Source: Verrucomicrobiota bacterium
GTDB taxonomy: Bacteria; Verrucomicrobiota; Verrucomicrobiia; CAIQCK01
Assembly: GCA_016222825.1 (NCBI GenBank)
Contig: JACRQF010000009.1
Location: 62,001 to 126,000 of the forward strand
Reading direction: 5' to 3'
DNA: 64,000 nucleotides
The position numbers and the translations under genes are program-made. Every line of letters begins with the position of its first letter. Position 1 is the first letter of the stretch. The notes below the pieces were generated by a model that was not told where the DNA came from, ran no database searches, and was given only the letters and a program-made list of their open reading frames with translations. Shown in pieces: positions 34,594 to 42,366 of the stretch.

Positions 34594-37446
34594 ATGACTG
34601 AACATCAAGGTTCCGTATCCGCGTTCTTCCGGGAGAAAGGTCTGACCCGGTTGGCCGCTCTGGTCTTGAACTGGCCGCGCGCCGTGCTGACCGCCGCCGC
34701 GTTGCTCACCGTCGCGAGCTGCTGGCTCATCGCCACGCGCATGGAAATGAAGACCGCCCACAGCGACCTCATCTCCGAGAAGGACCGCAGTGCCGCGCAG
34801 TTTCAGGAGTTGATGGAGGAGTTCGGCACGCCCTACGTGCTCATCGGCGTGCTGGAATGCGAGCCGGCGCACTTCGGCGCCCGCCGCGACCTCGCCGCGC
34901 GGATGAAGCGCGAACTGGAGGCGGCCCGCGTGCCGGCGGCGGCGCTCGACCTCGGCGTGCCGGTCGCGCCGGGCGCGACGACGAACCTCGTGAAGGGCGC
35001 GGACTACCGGCTCGACCTGAGTTCGCTCCAAGGGCGCGAGCTTTATCTCGCCTCCACCAACGATCTCGCTGACATCCGCAAGACGCTGGAGACGGAAGCG
35101 CCGTGGTTGCGCAAGCTAAGCGCCGCGCCGACACTGGAGGGATTCTTCCGCATGGCGGATGAGCGGTTCGCCTCCGAGCAGAAACGCGGCAAGGTCGGCA
35201 GCGACGCCGAGGCGATCCAGGGGCTGGAGATGTTCGCGCAGCTTTTTGACCGGATGCGCCTCGCGGCAACCGATCCCGCGTGGCAGCCGCCGGTGGGCTC
35301 GTTCTGGGAGGAGATGTTCACGCCGCCGTCGGCTGGTGGTATGTCCGCCGACCTGCGCGAAGGTTACTTCGCCAGCTTCGATGGCCGGCTGCTGTTCATG
35401 TTTATCCAGCCGACCAGTAACAGCCGGAACGTGGACGCGCTCCGCCAGCTCGTGGACGGCGCTCGCGCGGCGTTTCGCAAAGTCCAGCAGGGCGACCCGA
35501 AGTTCGCTGGCATCAAGCTCGCGCTCGCGGGCGAACCGGCGGGCGCAGTCAACGAAGCCGATTCCACCAGCCAGGACATGCAGTTCTTCGGCTTGGTTTC
35601 GCTCGTCGGCGTCAGCCTGCTGCTGATGGCCGGCTTCCGGGGCTTTCGGTTCCCGCTGATGCTCGTCGCGTCGCTCGGCATCGGCATGGCGTGGACGTTC
35701 GGCCTGACGACGCTCTTCATCGGCCACCTGAACCTCCTCTCGCAGGTCGTGCCGATCATTCTCATCGGCCTCGGCATGGACTTCGGCATCCATCTGCTCA
35801 CGCGCTACCGCGAGCAACGCCGCCGGGGCAGCAGCCGGCCGGAGGCGTTGCGCGAGGCGATTATCCAGAACGGCATGAGCATCATCATGAGCGCCATCAC
35901 GACAGCCGTGGCGTTCTTCTCGATCTCGGTGGACAACTTCAAGGGCTTCGTCGAAATGGGCCTCATCGCCGGCATGGGCGTGATGTGCTGCCTGGTGGCG
36001 ATGATCGTCGTGCTGCCGGCGCTCCAGGCCGTGCAGCGCCGGTTCCAACCAGGTCGCGACGCGAAGTTGCATCCGTCTGACGTTCCCGCCGGCGTGGACG
36101 CGGCCGAGCCGTTGCACCCGCCGTTTGTCGAAAAGTTCTTCCAATACCCGTGGTGGATTCTCGCCGTCGGCACAGCCATCACGGTGGCGTTGGTGATCCC
36201 GACCGTCAAAGACTGGGAACGGATCAGCTTCGACTACAACCTCGCCAGCCTCTCCGCGCCCGGCACCGAGTCGGTCATCTATGAAGCGCGGATGATGAAG
36301 GAGAGCGACTTCACTGCCGAGATGGTCTCGCTGATCTGCAAGGACCTGAAGCAAGCCGAGGAAATCACGCGCCGCGTGCAGGCGCTGTCGTGCGTCAAGA
36401 AAGTCGAGTCGCTCCACAGCCGTTTCCTCGGCGACGCCGCGGAGAAACAGGCCATCCTTGCCGCCATCGCGCCGAATCTGGCGGGCGTGTTCGACACTCC
36501 ACCCGCCTCGCAGCCGGTCGCGCCGGCGCAACTCGCCGCCATCGTCGGCAAACTCGCCGAGCGGCTCGACACCTACCAGGAAATGGCGCTCGACGGCGGG
36601 CAAAAGGCGCTGGTCAAACCGATCGGCAACGCCCTCGCCGCCGCGAAGAACTTCGAGAAGACGCTTCAGAGCGGCGACGCGGACCTCGCCGCGCGGCTCG
36701 GCAAGTTCCAGGACTACTTCATCGGCGACCTCGCCAGGCAACTCGCGCGCTTCCGCGCCAGCCTCAAGAGCGGCCCGATCACGCTGGAGTCCGTGCCGAA
36801 GGATTTGCGCGACCAGTTCATCGGCAAGACCGGCAAGGTGCAGGTCATGGTCTATCCGAAAGGCGAACTCTGGAACCGGCCCGCGCTGACGAAGTTCCTG
36901 ACCGAATGCCGCAGCCTCGGCGTGCCCGTCACCGGCCCGCCGGTCGAATACTACGAGATGACCAAGCTGATGCGCGAAGGCTTCGACAAAGCCGCCATCT
37001 ACGCCTGCGTCGCTGTCTATTTGCTGTTGCTCGTGGATTTCCGGCGCTTCAAGGCCGCCACGCTCACGATGGTGCCCGACTTGCTCGGCACGGTCTGGAT
37101 GGTCGGCCTCATGGGCCTCTGCGGCCTGAGCTTCAACCCCGCCAACCTCATGGTGCTCCCGCTCATCATCGGCATCGGCCTCGCCAACGGCGTCCACGTC
37201 ATGCACCGTTTCCGCGAAGCGCGCGACGCCGACATCTCCCACGTCGTCTGGCACACCGGCCTCGCCGTCATGCTCGGCTCGCTCGTCACCGTCGTCGGTT
37301 TCGGCTGTCTGGGCCTGGCGCATAACCTCGGCATCGCCTCCATCGGCAAAGCCCTCACCCTCGGCGTCGGCGCGCGCATCTTCACCAGCATCGTCATCCT
37401 CCCCGCCATGCTCGTCATCGTCCAGCGGCGGAAGTGGAAGGTTTGA
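34594..37446 (+). CDS. MMPL/RND-family exporter (HpnN-like)
   Basis: The ATG at 34594 (MTEHQGSVSAFFREKGLTRL) is the sensible start; the open frame extends far upstream as an antisense shadow of the PhnD-like gene. The 950-aa protein has the RND topology: TM1 (LTAAALLTVASCWLIAT), a large periplasmic loop, five clustered TM helices with MDFGIHLLTRYREQRRRGSS and VAFFSISVDNFKGF, a second TM after 510 residues, a second loop, and a final TM bundle with GIGLANGVHVMHRFREARDA. The two halves and the AAAL/HpnN-like layout suggest export of lipids such as hopanoids; substrate is inference as no hopanoid gene is near. Confidence 0.85.
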   Translation: MTEHQGSVSAFFREKGLTRLAALVLNWPRAVLTAAALLTVASCWLIATRMEMKTAHSDLISEKDRSAAQFQELMEEFGTPYVLIGVLECEPAHFGARRDLAARMKRELEAARVPAAALDLGVPVAPGATTNLVKGADYRLDLSSLQGRELYLASTNDLADIRKTLETEAPWLRKLSAAPTLEGFFRMADERFASEQKRGKVGSDAEAIQGLEMFAQLFDRMRLAATDPAWQPPVGSFWEEMFTPPSAGGMSADLREGYFASFDGRLLFMFIQPTSNSRNVDALRQLVDGARAAFRKVQQGDPKFAGIKLALAGEPAGAVNEADSTSQDMQFFGLVSLVGVSLLLMAGFRGFRFPLMLVASLGIGMAWTFGLTTLFIGHLNLLSQVVPIILIGLGMDFGIHLLTRYREQRRRGSSRPEALREAIIQNGMSIIMSAITTAVAFFSISVDNFKGFVEMGLIAGMGVMCCLVAMIVVLPALQAVQRRFQPGRDAKLHPSDVPAGVDAAEPLHPPFVEKFFQYPWWILAVGTAITVALVIPTVKDWERISFDYNLASLSAPGTESVIYEARMMKESDFTAEMVSLICKDLKQAEEITRRVQALSCVKKVESLHSRFLGDAAEKQAILAAIAPNLAGVFDTPPASQPVAPAQLAAIVGKLAERLDTYQEMALDGGQKALVKPIGNALAAAKNFEKTLQSGDADLAARLGKFQDYFIGDLARQLARFRASLKSGPITLESVPKDLRDQFIGKTGKVQVMVYPKGELWNRPALTKFLTECRSLGVPVTGPPVEYYEMTKLMREGFDKAAIYACVAVYLLLLVDFRRFKAATLTMVPDLLGTVWMVGLMGLCGLSFNPANLMVLPLIIGIGLANGVHVMHRFREARDADISHVVWHTGLAVMLGSLVTVVGFGCLGLAHNLGIASIGKALTLGVGARIFTSIVILPAMLVIVQRRKWKV

Positions 37447-37471
37447 CGGCGCGCTTGGGTGCCGGCGTTAC

Positions 37472-38335
37472 TCACTTCTTTCCGCCACTTGCCGGCTTCG
37501 TCTTGCCGAGCTTGGCGCGGATCATCGGCGCGAGGAACTTCGCCGTCTCGTCGCCGATGACGTGGTAGCCGGCGAGGTTCGGATGCCGGTCGCCAAACCA
37601 GCCGGGCAGGTTGCCGAAATGCGCGTCGAGCTGGTTGTCCATGACGACCACCTTCGGCTCCTTCTCGTTCATCACGAACGGCTTCACGAACTCGCGATAC
37701 TTCTCCGGTATCTTCGCCAGCGGGAAGCGGCGGTAGTTCAACATGTTCGGCCCCTTCTTCAACTCCTCGTAGTAACGCGGATAAATGTCGAAGAGCGTCA
37801 GCTTCTCCTCCCCGGCGACGCGGCGCACGAGGTCGTTGATGCGCTTGCTGGCGGTGTCCTCGCCCTCGGCCTTGAACGCCATCGGGATGACCGTCATCGG
37901 GATGATCGTCGCGGCGGGATGGTCCTTGCGCAGCCGCGCGATCAACTTGTGGAAATCCTGCGGAAAGCTCGTGTCGAAGTTCTCGCGCTTGGCCACGTCG
38001 TTGAGGCCGTAGCGGACGAGGATGTAGTCGAGGCCGGGCAACTTCGCCGCCACCTTGTCGTAGCGGCCGGTGTCGAGCAGCCGGTGGATGAACTCGCCGC
38101 TGAGCGCGACATTGATGACGTTGCACGGCGGCAGATCGCCTTCCGCCGCGAGCAACTGCCGGATCACGTCCTCCAGTTGCGGCCCCTCCGGCACCAGCTT
38201 GCGCGGGATGCTGCATTCCGCCGTGCTGTCGCCGAGGATCAGGATTTGCAGTTTGCCGTCGTGTTCGGCGCGGCTGGCGACGGGCATTGCTACAAGCGCG
38301 GCGATGACGAACAGGAGTGCAGTTTGAATTCTCAT
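37472..38335 (-). CDS. exported SGNH/GDSL hydrolase
   Basis: The ATG at 38335 gives MRIQTALLFVIAALVAMPVASRA as signal peptide; the longer frame to 38497 lies in repeated and insert DNA. The 287-aa enzyme has block I ILILGDSTAE (nucleophile Ser in GDS), block III-like ILVRYGLNDVAKRENF with GLND, and block V GDRHPNLAGYHVIGDE (Asp and His). It probably deacetylates or de-esterifies a polysaccharide. Its first 60 codons and 40 bp of upstream sequence are duplicated at 39279-39500. Confidence 0.85.
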   Translation of the reverse strand: MRIQTALLFVIAALVAMPVASRAEHDGKLQILILGDSTAECSIPRKLVPEGPQLEDVIRQLLAAEGDLPPCNVINVALSGEFIHRLLDTGRYDKVAAKLPGLDYILVRYGLNDVAKRENFDTSFPQDFHKLIARLRKDHPAATIIPMTVIPMAFKAEGEDTASKRINDLVRRVAGEEKLTLFDIYPRYYEELKKGPNMLNYRRFPLAKIPEKYREFVKPFVMNEKEPKVVVMDNQLDAHFGNLPGWFGDRHPNLAGYHVIGDETAKFLAPMIRAKLGKTKPASGGKK

Positions 38336-38378
38336 GGGCGGTTGATAATTGCAGAGCGAATATCCTGTGTCATGAGCT
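38157..38378. repeat. 222-bp direct repeat, left copy (right copy 39279-39500)
   Basis: The 5' end of the SGNH gene with about 40 bp upstream is repeated 1122 bp to the right with roughly 90 percent identity by eye. The copies flank the zeta-toxin-like gene and its partner. Confidence 0.85.
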
Positions 38379-38415
38379 ACCCGATTACGATTTCTGCGCG
38401 GCCGCTTGGCGGCGT

Positions 38416-38619
38416 CTATTGGCCGTAGGGTTTGTCTGGCTTCTCGCGGACCAGCAACGCCGAGGGATAAACTCTTTCCACCCGCCCGTTGCGCCATACC
38501 ACCAAGGGATGGCCTGATTGGCGGTGTGATTCGACGACTTCGGCCACCGCTTCGCGGAGCGCCTGCTCAGCCAGAGCTATCAGGGATCGACCCAATTTCT
38601 TTGTTTTGTCGGCGTTCAT
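38416..38619 (-). CDS. small partner protein of the zeta-toxin-like ATPase
   Basis: A 67-aa product (MNADKTKKLGRSLIALAEQA) overlaps the upstream ATPase stop by ATGA, so the two are coupled. It has an N-terminal amphipathic helix and a short beta part (GHPLVVWRNGRVERVYPSAL). In comparable loci zeta-toxin-like kinases are followed by short proteins of this kind; it may be the antitoxin or a regulator, but no epsilon-antitoxin similarity is evident. The role is by position only. Confidence 0.55.
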   Translation of the reverse strand: MNADKTKKLGRSLIALAEQALREAVAEVVESHRQSGHPLVVWRNGRVERVYPSALLVREKPDKPYGQ

Positions 38620-39209
38620 TCCACTCCTGTCGTGCGCCGCAATCTAGCAAATACATCGGGATTGGCGATAGTGATCTTTCCAGCCTCCTCCGAAGCAACG
38701 ATCTGCGGCGTTTCCGTCGAATTGTCGAAGATCGTCCACGAGTCCAGCAGCGGGCGATAGAGCCGAAACAGATTCTGGACTCCCTTATCGAACCGGCGGC
38801 GCACCACGGCTTCCGGGATGTCGTGCCCGCCTTGGCGAACCCGGTCCGCCACGCGAGCCAGCGCCAATTCCACAGCGGGAAGCCAGAGAAAGAAAAGATG
38901 GATTGTGTAGCCTTCTCCCTTTAAGCCCCGCAGCAGCGGCACGTAACTTCTTCCTGAAAGCGTGGTTTCAAAACTGAAGTCACACAGCCGCGCGCGGTGC
39001 GCCTGAATCTGTTCCAGCACCAAGCGGCCCGCGCGAAAAGCCGCGGCCTGCGGGGCGAAGGGGGACAGCCCGCCCGCAATCAGGTCGGCGTTGATAAACT
39101 CCAGACAGTGGGCGTAATGCGGCAGGAACTTGCTCGCAAACGTCGTCTTCCCCGCGCCGTTCGGCCCGGCGATAATAAATAGACGCGGCTTGGCTCGTGG
39201 TGCCGGCAT
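38616..39209 (-). CDS. zeta-toxin-like P-loop kinase
   Basis: The 197-aa product has the Walker A RLFIIAGPNGAGKTTFASKF near its start, then CLEFINADLIAGGLSPF and FRAGRLVLEQIQAHR, and FETTLSGRSYVPLLRGLK, the pattern of the zeta-toxin family that phosphorylates UDP-N-acetylglucosamine or other small molecules. Arg-rich helices RVADRVRQGGHDIPEAVVRRR follow, as in zeta toxins and related predicted ATPases. The gene starts 5 bp after a truncated SGNH fragment, and is followed by the small partner, so the pair is a candidate toxin module. Direct toxicity is inference. Confidence 0.8.
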   Translation of the reverse strand: MPAPRAKPRLFIIAGPNGAGKTTFASKFLPHYAHCLEFINADLIAGGLSPFAPQAAAFRAGRLVLEQIQAHRARLCDFSFETTLSGRSYVPLLRGLKGEGYTIHLFFLWLPAVELALARVADRVRQGGHDIPEAVVRRRFDKGVQNLFRLYRPLLDSWTIFDNSTETPQIVASEEAGKITIANPDVFARLRRTTGVE

Positions 39210-39214
39210 TGCAG

Positions 39215-39457
39215 TTACTTTCCCGCCCCCTCCACGATCCGAATTCCCTCCGCCGCCAGCCTACAGAGCGCATTCGCCTGCCGGATCACGTCCTCCAGTT
39301 GCGGCCCTTCCGGCACCAGTTTGCGCGGAATACTGCATTCCGCCGTGCTGTCTCCGAGGATCAGGATTTGCAGTTTGCCGTCGTGCTCGGCGCGACTGGC
39401 GACGGGCAGCGCCACAAGCGCGGCGATGACAAATAGGAGTGCAGTTTGCATTTTCAT
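39215..39457 (-). pseudogene. truncated 5' fragment of the SGNH hydrolase gene
   Basis: The 80-codon frame begins MKMQTALLFVIAALVALPVA and matches the complete SGNH protein for about 60 residues, through LGDSTAECSIPRKLVPEG and LEDVIRQ, then changes to an unrelated tail ending at 39215. It lacks all blocks after the nucleophile and cannot be active. Its stop is 5 bp before the zeta-toxin-like start, so it keeps the duplicated upstream region and could act as a leader for the toxin gene. Confidence 0.85.
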
Positions 39458-39519
39458 GGGTGATTGATAATCGCAGAACGAATGTCCGGTGTCATGGAGC
39501 GAGCCTGGTTACGGCAACT

Positions 39520-40347
39520 CTACGCTATGAGATGTCTTAGCTCATTGCGGAGTTCTGCTGCGATGTCGTCCAATGGTTTGGTCGCATCTAGCCTCGCGAT
39601 CCCTGCCAAATCTGAGGGAATTTCTGTCTCTCCTGATTCCAAAACGACGACTCGCCCACTACGCCGCCGAAGAGCGCCATAAAAATAACCAAGTTCGAAC
39701 AAAACATTCTGGCGCACACGACTTTCATTGGATCGCGGAGCACGTGCCAATCCTCCAAAATCATCAGGTGACCAGACGACTACGGCACAGTCGCATGAGT
39801 CGGCGATGCGCTCGAACTTCTCAATAACAGTCTGCCCCCTATTCGACTGTTTCATAAGAACGACCGGATCTATTCCTGCCGCTTTGAGAGCTGCAACGGC
39901 CTTGGCGCGAGCTTTAGTGTTTCTTCCGTGAACGACAAAAGCCCGCAATCTCCTAAGCTGTAGCATGCGCTCGATTGCGTCGCGCCCGATCGGCTTCAGC
40001 ACGTAAGCTACTTGATTCTGCTTACACCATTCGTGGGCGTCTTCTGACGGCAATCCCGTCATCAAAATAAGCCGGGACTTTGGCCATTTCCGTCGCGCTT
40101 CTCGCAACAGCGAAACACCCTTACCAGCGTAGCGCGTTTGAGCTAGTCCACGGACGACTGGACCATCAGATCCTAGCGGCACAAAGAGGTCAGCGATGAC
40201 AAAGTCAGGAGGCACGCCCCGATGGAAGAGTATTCTCTTGCAATCTCCGAAGACTACGCACTTGCAGCCAAGCTCGGAGACTTCTTCCGACATCGAACGC
40301 GCCAAATAATCGTCGTCCTCCACTATGAAAACAGTCTTCCTATTCAT
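39520..40347 (-). CDS. response-regulator receiver fused to TIR-like (PF10137/CAP12-type) effector domain
   Basis: The 275-aa protein has two clear domains. Residues 1-130 form a CheY-type receiver: acidic pocket VEDDD at 9-13, phosphoacceptor D53 in FVIADLFVP, T97 in ILMTGLPS and K118 in YVLKPIG, all present. Residues 136-265 match the TIR-like nucleotide-binding family: AFVVHGRNTKARAKAV, LMKQSNRGQTVIEKFER, CAVVVWSPDDFGG, RVRQNVLFELGYFYG and GETEIPSDLAGI. That family includes NAD-cleaving effectors of CBASS-type defence. Here the domain would be switched by phosphorylation rather than a cyclic nucleotide. It is last in a three-gene operon, overlapping the receiver gene by ATGA. Confidence 0.88.
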   Translation of the reverse strand: MNRKTVFIVEDDDYLARSMSEEVSELGCKCVVFGDCKRILFHRGVPPDFVIADLFVPLGSDGPVVRGLAQTRYAGKGVSLLREARRKWPKSRLILMTGLPSEDAHEWCKQNQVAYVLKPIGRDAIERMLQLRRLRAFVVHGRNTKARAKAVAALKAAGIDPVVLMKQSNRGQTVIEKFERIADSCDCAVVVWSPDDFGGLARAPRSNESRVRQNVLFELGYFYGALRRRSGRVVVLESGETEIPSDLAGIARLDATKPLDDIAAELRNELRHLIA

Positions 40348-40745
40348 TGGGTCTTGTAACGACCGGTCGCTTTCGCTTCGATCATCCGGAACGCGCCATC
40401 GGCGGTCATTTCTCCTTTCTTCAGATAAAGAACGCCGCGCCGTTTGAGTTGTTTTACGATTGTCTGATCGCCTATTACTGAGCAGCAGATAATCCCTTGC
40501 TTCGGACGTTGCTTTAGAATCGCGTCAATTGCTGCCAACCCGGCCACCTGAGGGTCTCCGCCCAAGTCGGAACCAGGATCCATCATCACGTCAATCACTA
40601 TGCAGTCTATTTGGCGAGTCGTGGCCAAGCGCACAGCCGATGACGCGTCACAACAAGTAAGCACGGTATAACCCTCCGACTTTACAATTTCAATCAGGCC
40701 CTCGATCTTATCCAATTCGTCGTCAGCAAACAAAACTGTTGGCAT
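40344..40745 (-). CDS. stand-alone response-regulator receiver
   Basis: The 133-aa product is a single receiver domain: DDE at 8-10, phosphoacceptor D52 in CIVIDVMM, S89 in GIICCSVIG and K109 in VLYLKKGE. A loop after D52 (DPGSDLGGDPQVAG) is longer than usual. No output domain is attached, so it probably passes phosphate or binds a partner. It sits between the kinase gene (7 bp gap) and the receiver-TIR gene (4-bp overlap), indicating one phosphorelay. Confidence 0.88.
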   Translation of the reverse strand: MPTVLFADDELDKIEGLIEIVKSEGYTVLTCCDASSAVRLATTRQIDCIVIDVMMDPGSDLGGDPQVAGLAAIDAILKQRPKQGIICCSVIGDQTIVKQLKRRGVLYLKKGEMTADGAFRMIEAKATGRYKTQ

Positions 40746-40752
40746 AAAGCTC

Positions 40753-41538
40753 CTACCCTTTTCGGCAATTCATTTTAAACGCAGAGATATGTCGATTTGT
40801 GGCCACCGTTAACGTCCCGTTGTGGATTTCCATGATGCGTCGCGCGATATAAAGTCCGAAGCCAGTGCCGGCAGGGTGTCGGGCTTTTGCCGCCGCACCA
40901 CGAACACCCCGGTTGAAAATCGTTCTAGCCTCGTCAGGTGAAATTGGAGCGCCAGAACTCGTGAATCGCACGGAATAGAAGGTATCGTTCACTTCGAGGC
41001 CAATTGTGATGTCGGATTCGCGATCGGAATACTTGGTTGCGTTCTCCAAGAGATTGTAGACGACTTGGGACAGCAAGTTTTTGATTGCCCATACCCGAGG
41101 CCGACGATGACGTTCAAACTCATTCTCCAGAACCTCTATCTTGAGTTTTTTGGCGTCAGCTATCGGTTGGAAATCCTTCACGAAGCTGACGCACAAAAGA
41201 CAGAGGTCAACGTGTTCTGGCTCTTCGCGGAAACTCTCAAGGTTATGATTGGCCTCCAGATCAGACATCAGGGAGAAATTCTTCACCAAATGCGCCAGAA
41301 TAGTGCCCTGACAATAAATTGAATTAAGAAGGCCCTGTGCGGTCTTGAGCGGAATTCGCGGTCGCTTCAGTGCATCGATATTGAGCTTTATGGCGTTTAT
41401 AGGCGCGGCAAGTTGGTGCGCAACGTTCTGCATGTATTCAGATTTCGCGTGTTCCGCTGCATCGCGTTCTTTTCGCAGCTTCGTAATCTCCGACTGAAGT
41501 TCTTCGATCTTTTGGTCGCTCGGTTTTTCGGTGCTCAT
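40753..41538 (-). CDS. soluble histidine kinase without sensor domain
   Basis: The 261-aa kinase starts with a short coiled coil (KIEELQSEITKLRKERDAAE) and goes straight to the HisKA box EYMQNVAHQLAAPINAIK, with H41 followed by Gln rather than the usual Glu. The ATPase domain has the N box YNLLENATKYSD, an altered G1 box SSGAPIS in place of DNGPGI, an F-box-like RTIFNRGVRG and the G2 box GTGFGLYIARRIM. No transmembrane helix or input domain is seen, so it must sense through the coiled coil, a partner or an internal signal. The degenerate G1 raises the chance of altered ATP binding. Base composition is lower in GC than neighbours. Confidence 0.85.
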   Translation of the reverse strand: MSTEKPSDQKIEELQSEITKLRKERDAAEHAKSEYMQNVAHQLAAPINAIKLNIDALKRPRIPLKTAQGLLNSIYCQGTILAHLVKNFSLMSDLEANHNLESFREEPEHVDLCLLCVSFVKDFQPIADAKKLKIEVLENEFERHRRPRVWAIKNLLSQVVYNLLENATKYSDRESDITIGLEVNDTFYSVRFTSSGAPISPDEARTIFNRGVRGAAAKARHPAGTGFGLYIARRIMEIHNGTLTVATNRHISAFKMNCRKG

Positions 41539-42028
41539 GTGTCTTTTGTTTGAGGTTTCTAGCGATTCAAGCTAGTCGAGTCATGAGTGATTGTTCAATT
41601 CGTCCTACGAATAAGAATTCTGATTCTGGCCGACTGAGGGGGCGTTGTTTGGCGTCCAGCTCACCGCCCGGCAAAATCCACGCTCCGCCTGTCGCGCTGG
41701 CTTTGGGGTGGCCGTGGTTGCGCTCATCCTTGGTTTGCGCGGCATTATCGCCTTCGAACCGTCCGGCGCAAGCAGAATGATTTCCTCGGCAAGGCGCACG
41801 GGTCGAGTGTCGGGGTCGGGACCGTTGCGAACGGTTTGGGCTGATGCAGAGCCGGGCGTCTCGCCTGACGCGCCGGGTCTTGTTGGGCGGGTCTTGTCGG
41901 GCGAGACGCCCGACGCTACAACGCGTTGCCGCGCCTCAATGCTTGGTTTGGAATTTGGAGTTTCGCCGCTGGCCCCATCGAAAATAACGAAGAACGGTGC
42001 TCTTTCACGTAACTGGTTGAAAACCAAG
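41539..42028. other. repeat-rich gap upstream of the second 21-bp array
   Basis: Frames are open on both strands but share no recognisable protein. Short palindromes of dispersed type are visible: TCGGGCGAGACGCCCGA at 41898-41914 and CGGGCGTCTCGCCTGACGC near 41853. A short proline- and asparagine-containing minus-strand frame to 41605 could be a relict of a larger gene. No promoter is convincing. Confidence 0.4.
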
Positions 42029-42280
42029 GCATTCCGCACGAAACGGAGCGTTTCCACTGCGAAACTTAGGTCATTCCGGTCGAATCTTAAGGCATTCCTG
42101 TCGAATCTTAAGGCATTCCTGTCGAAACTTAGGCCATTCCGGACGGTTCTTAGGCCATTCCGGATGAAACTTAAGCCATTCCGGATGAAACTTAAGCCAT
42201 TCCGGACGAAACTTAGGGCGTTCCGGACGAAACTCAGGGCATTGGGATCGAAATTTAGGGCATTCCGGTCGGTTCGCAAG
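42029..42280. repeat. second 21-bp tandem array, 12 units, TTC-N5-GAA core
   Basis: Twelve 21-bp units keep exact phase from 42029 to 42280, typified by GCATTCCTGTCGAAACTTAG with variants. The core TTC-N5-GAA (TTCCGGACGAA, TTCCTGTCGAA) is a dyad, and a second ACTTAAG/ACTTAGG block separates the cores. As in the first array, the multiple of three leaves ORFs open on both strands, giving FRTKLRA- or RNGLSF-like heptads. The array lies between the kinase operon and an aldo/keto reductase. Confidence 0.9.
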
Positions 42281-42366
42281 CCATCGGGAAGGCGTTTGAG
42301 CGCGCCCGGAACGGCACGGATGGCGCTGGGCAACAGGTGGTGGTTCGCAGCCTGGAGCGTCTGGTC

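Noticed and set aside
34483-35031. N-terminal extension of the PhnD-like gene to 35031
   Set aside because: It runs antisense through the RND gene start and lacks a signal peptide; the ATG at 34482 gives a proper leader.
35116-37323. 735-codon minus-strand ORF opposite the RND exporter
   Set aside because: The plus strand encodes a complete RND protein with clear motifs; the antisense frame is rich in Arg, His and Asp and has no features.
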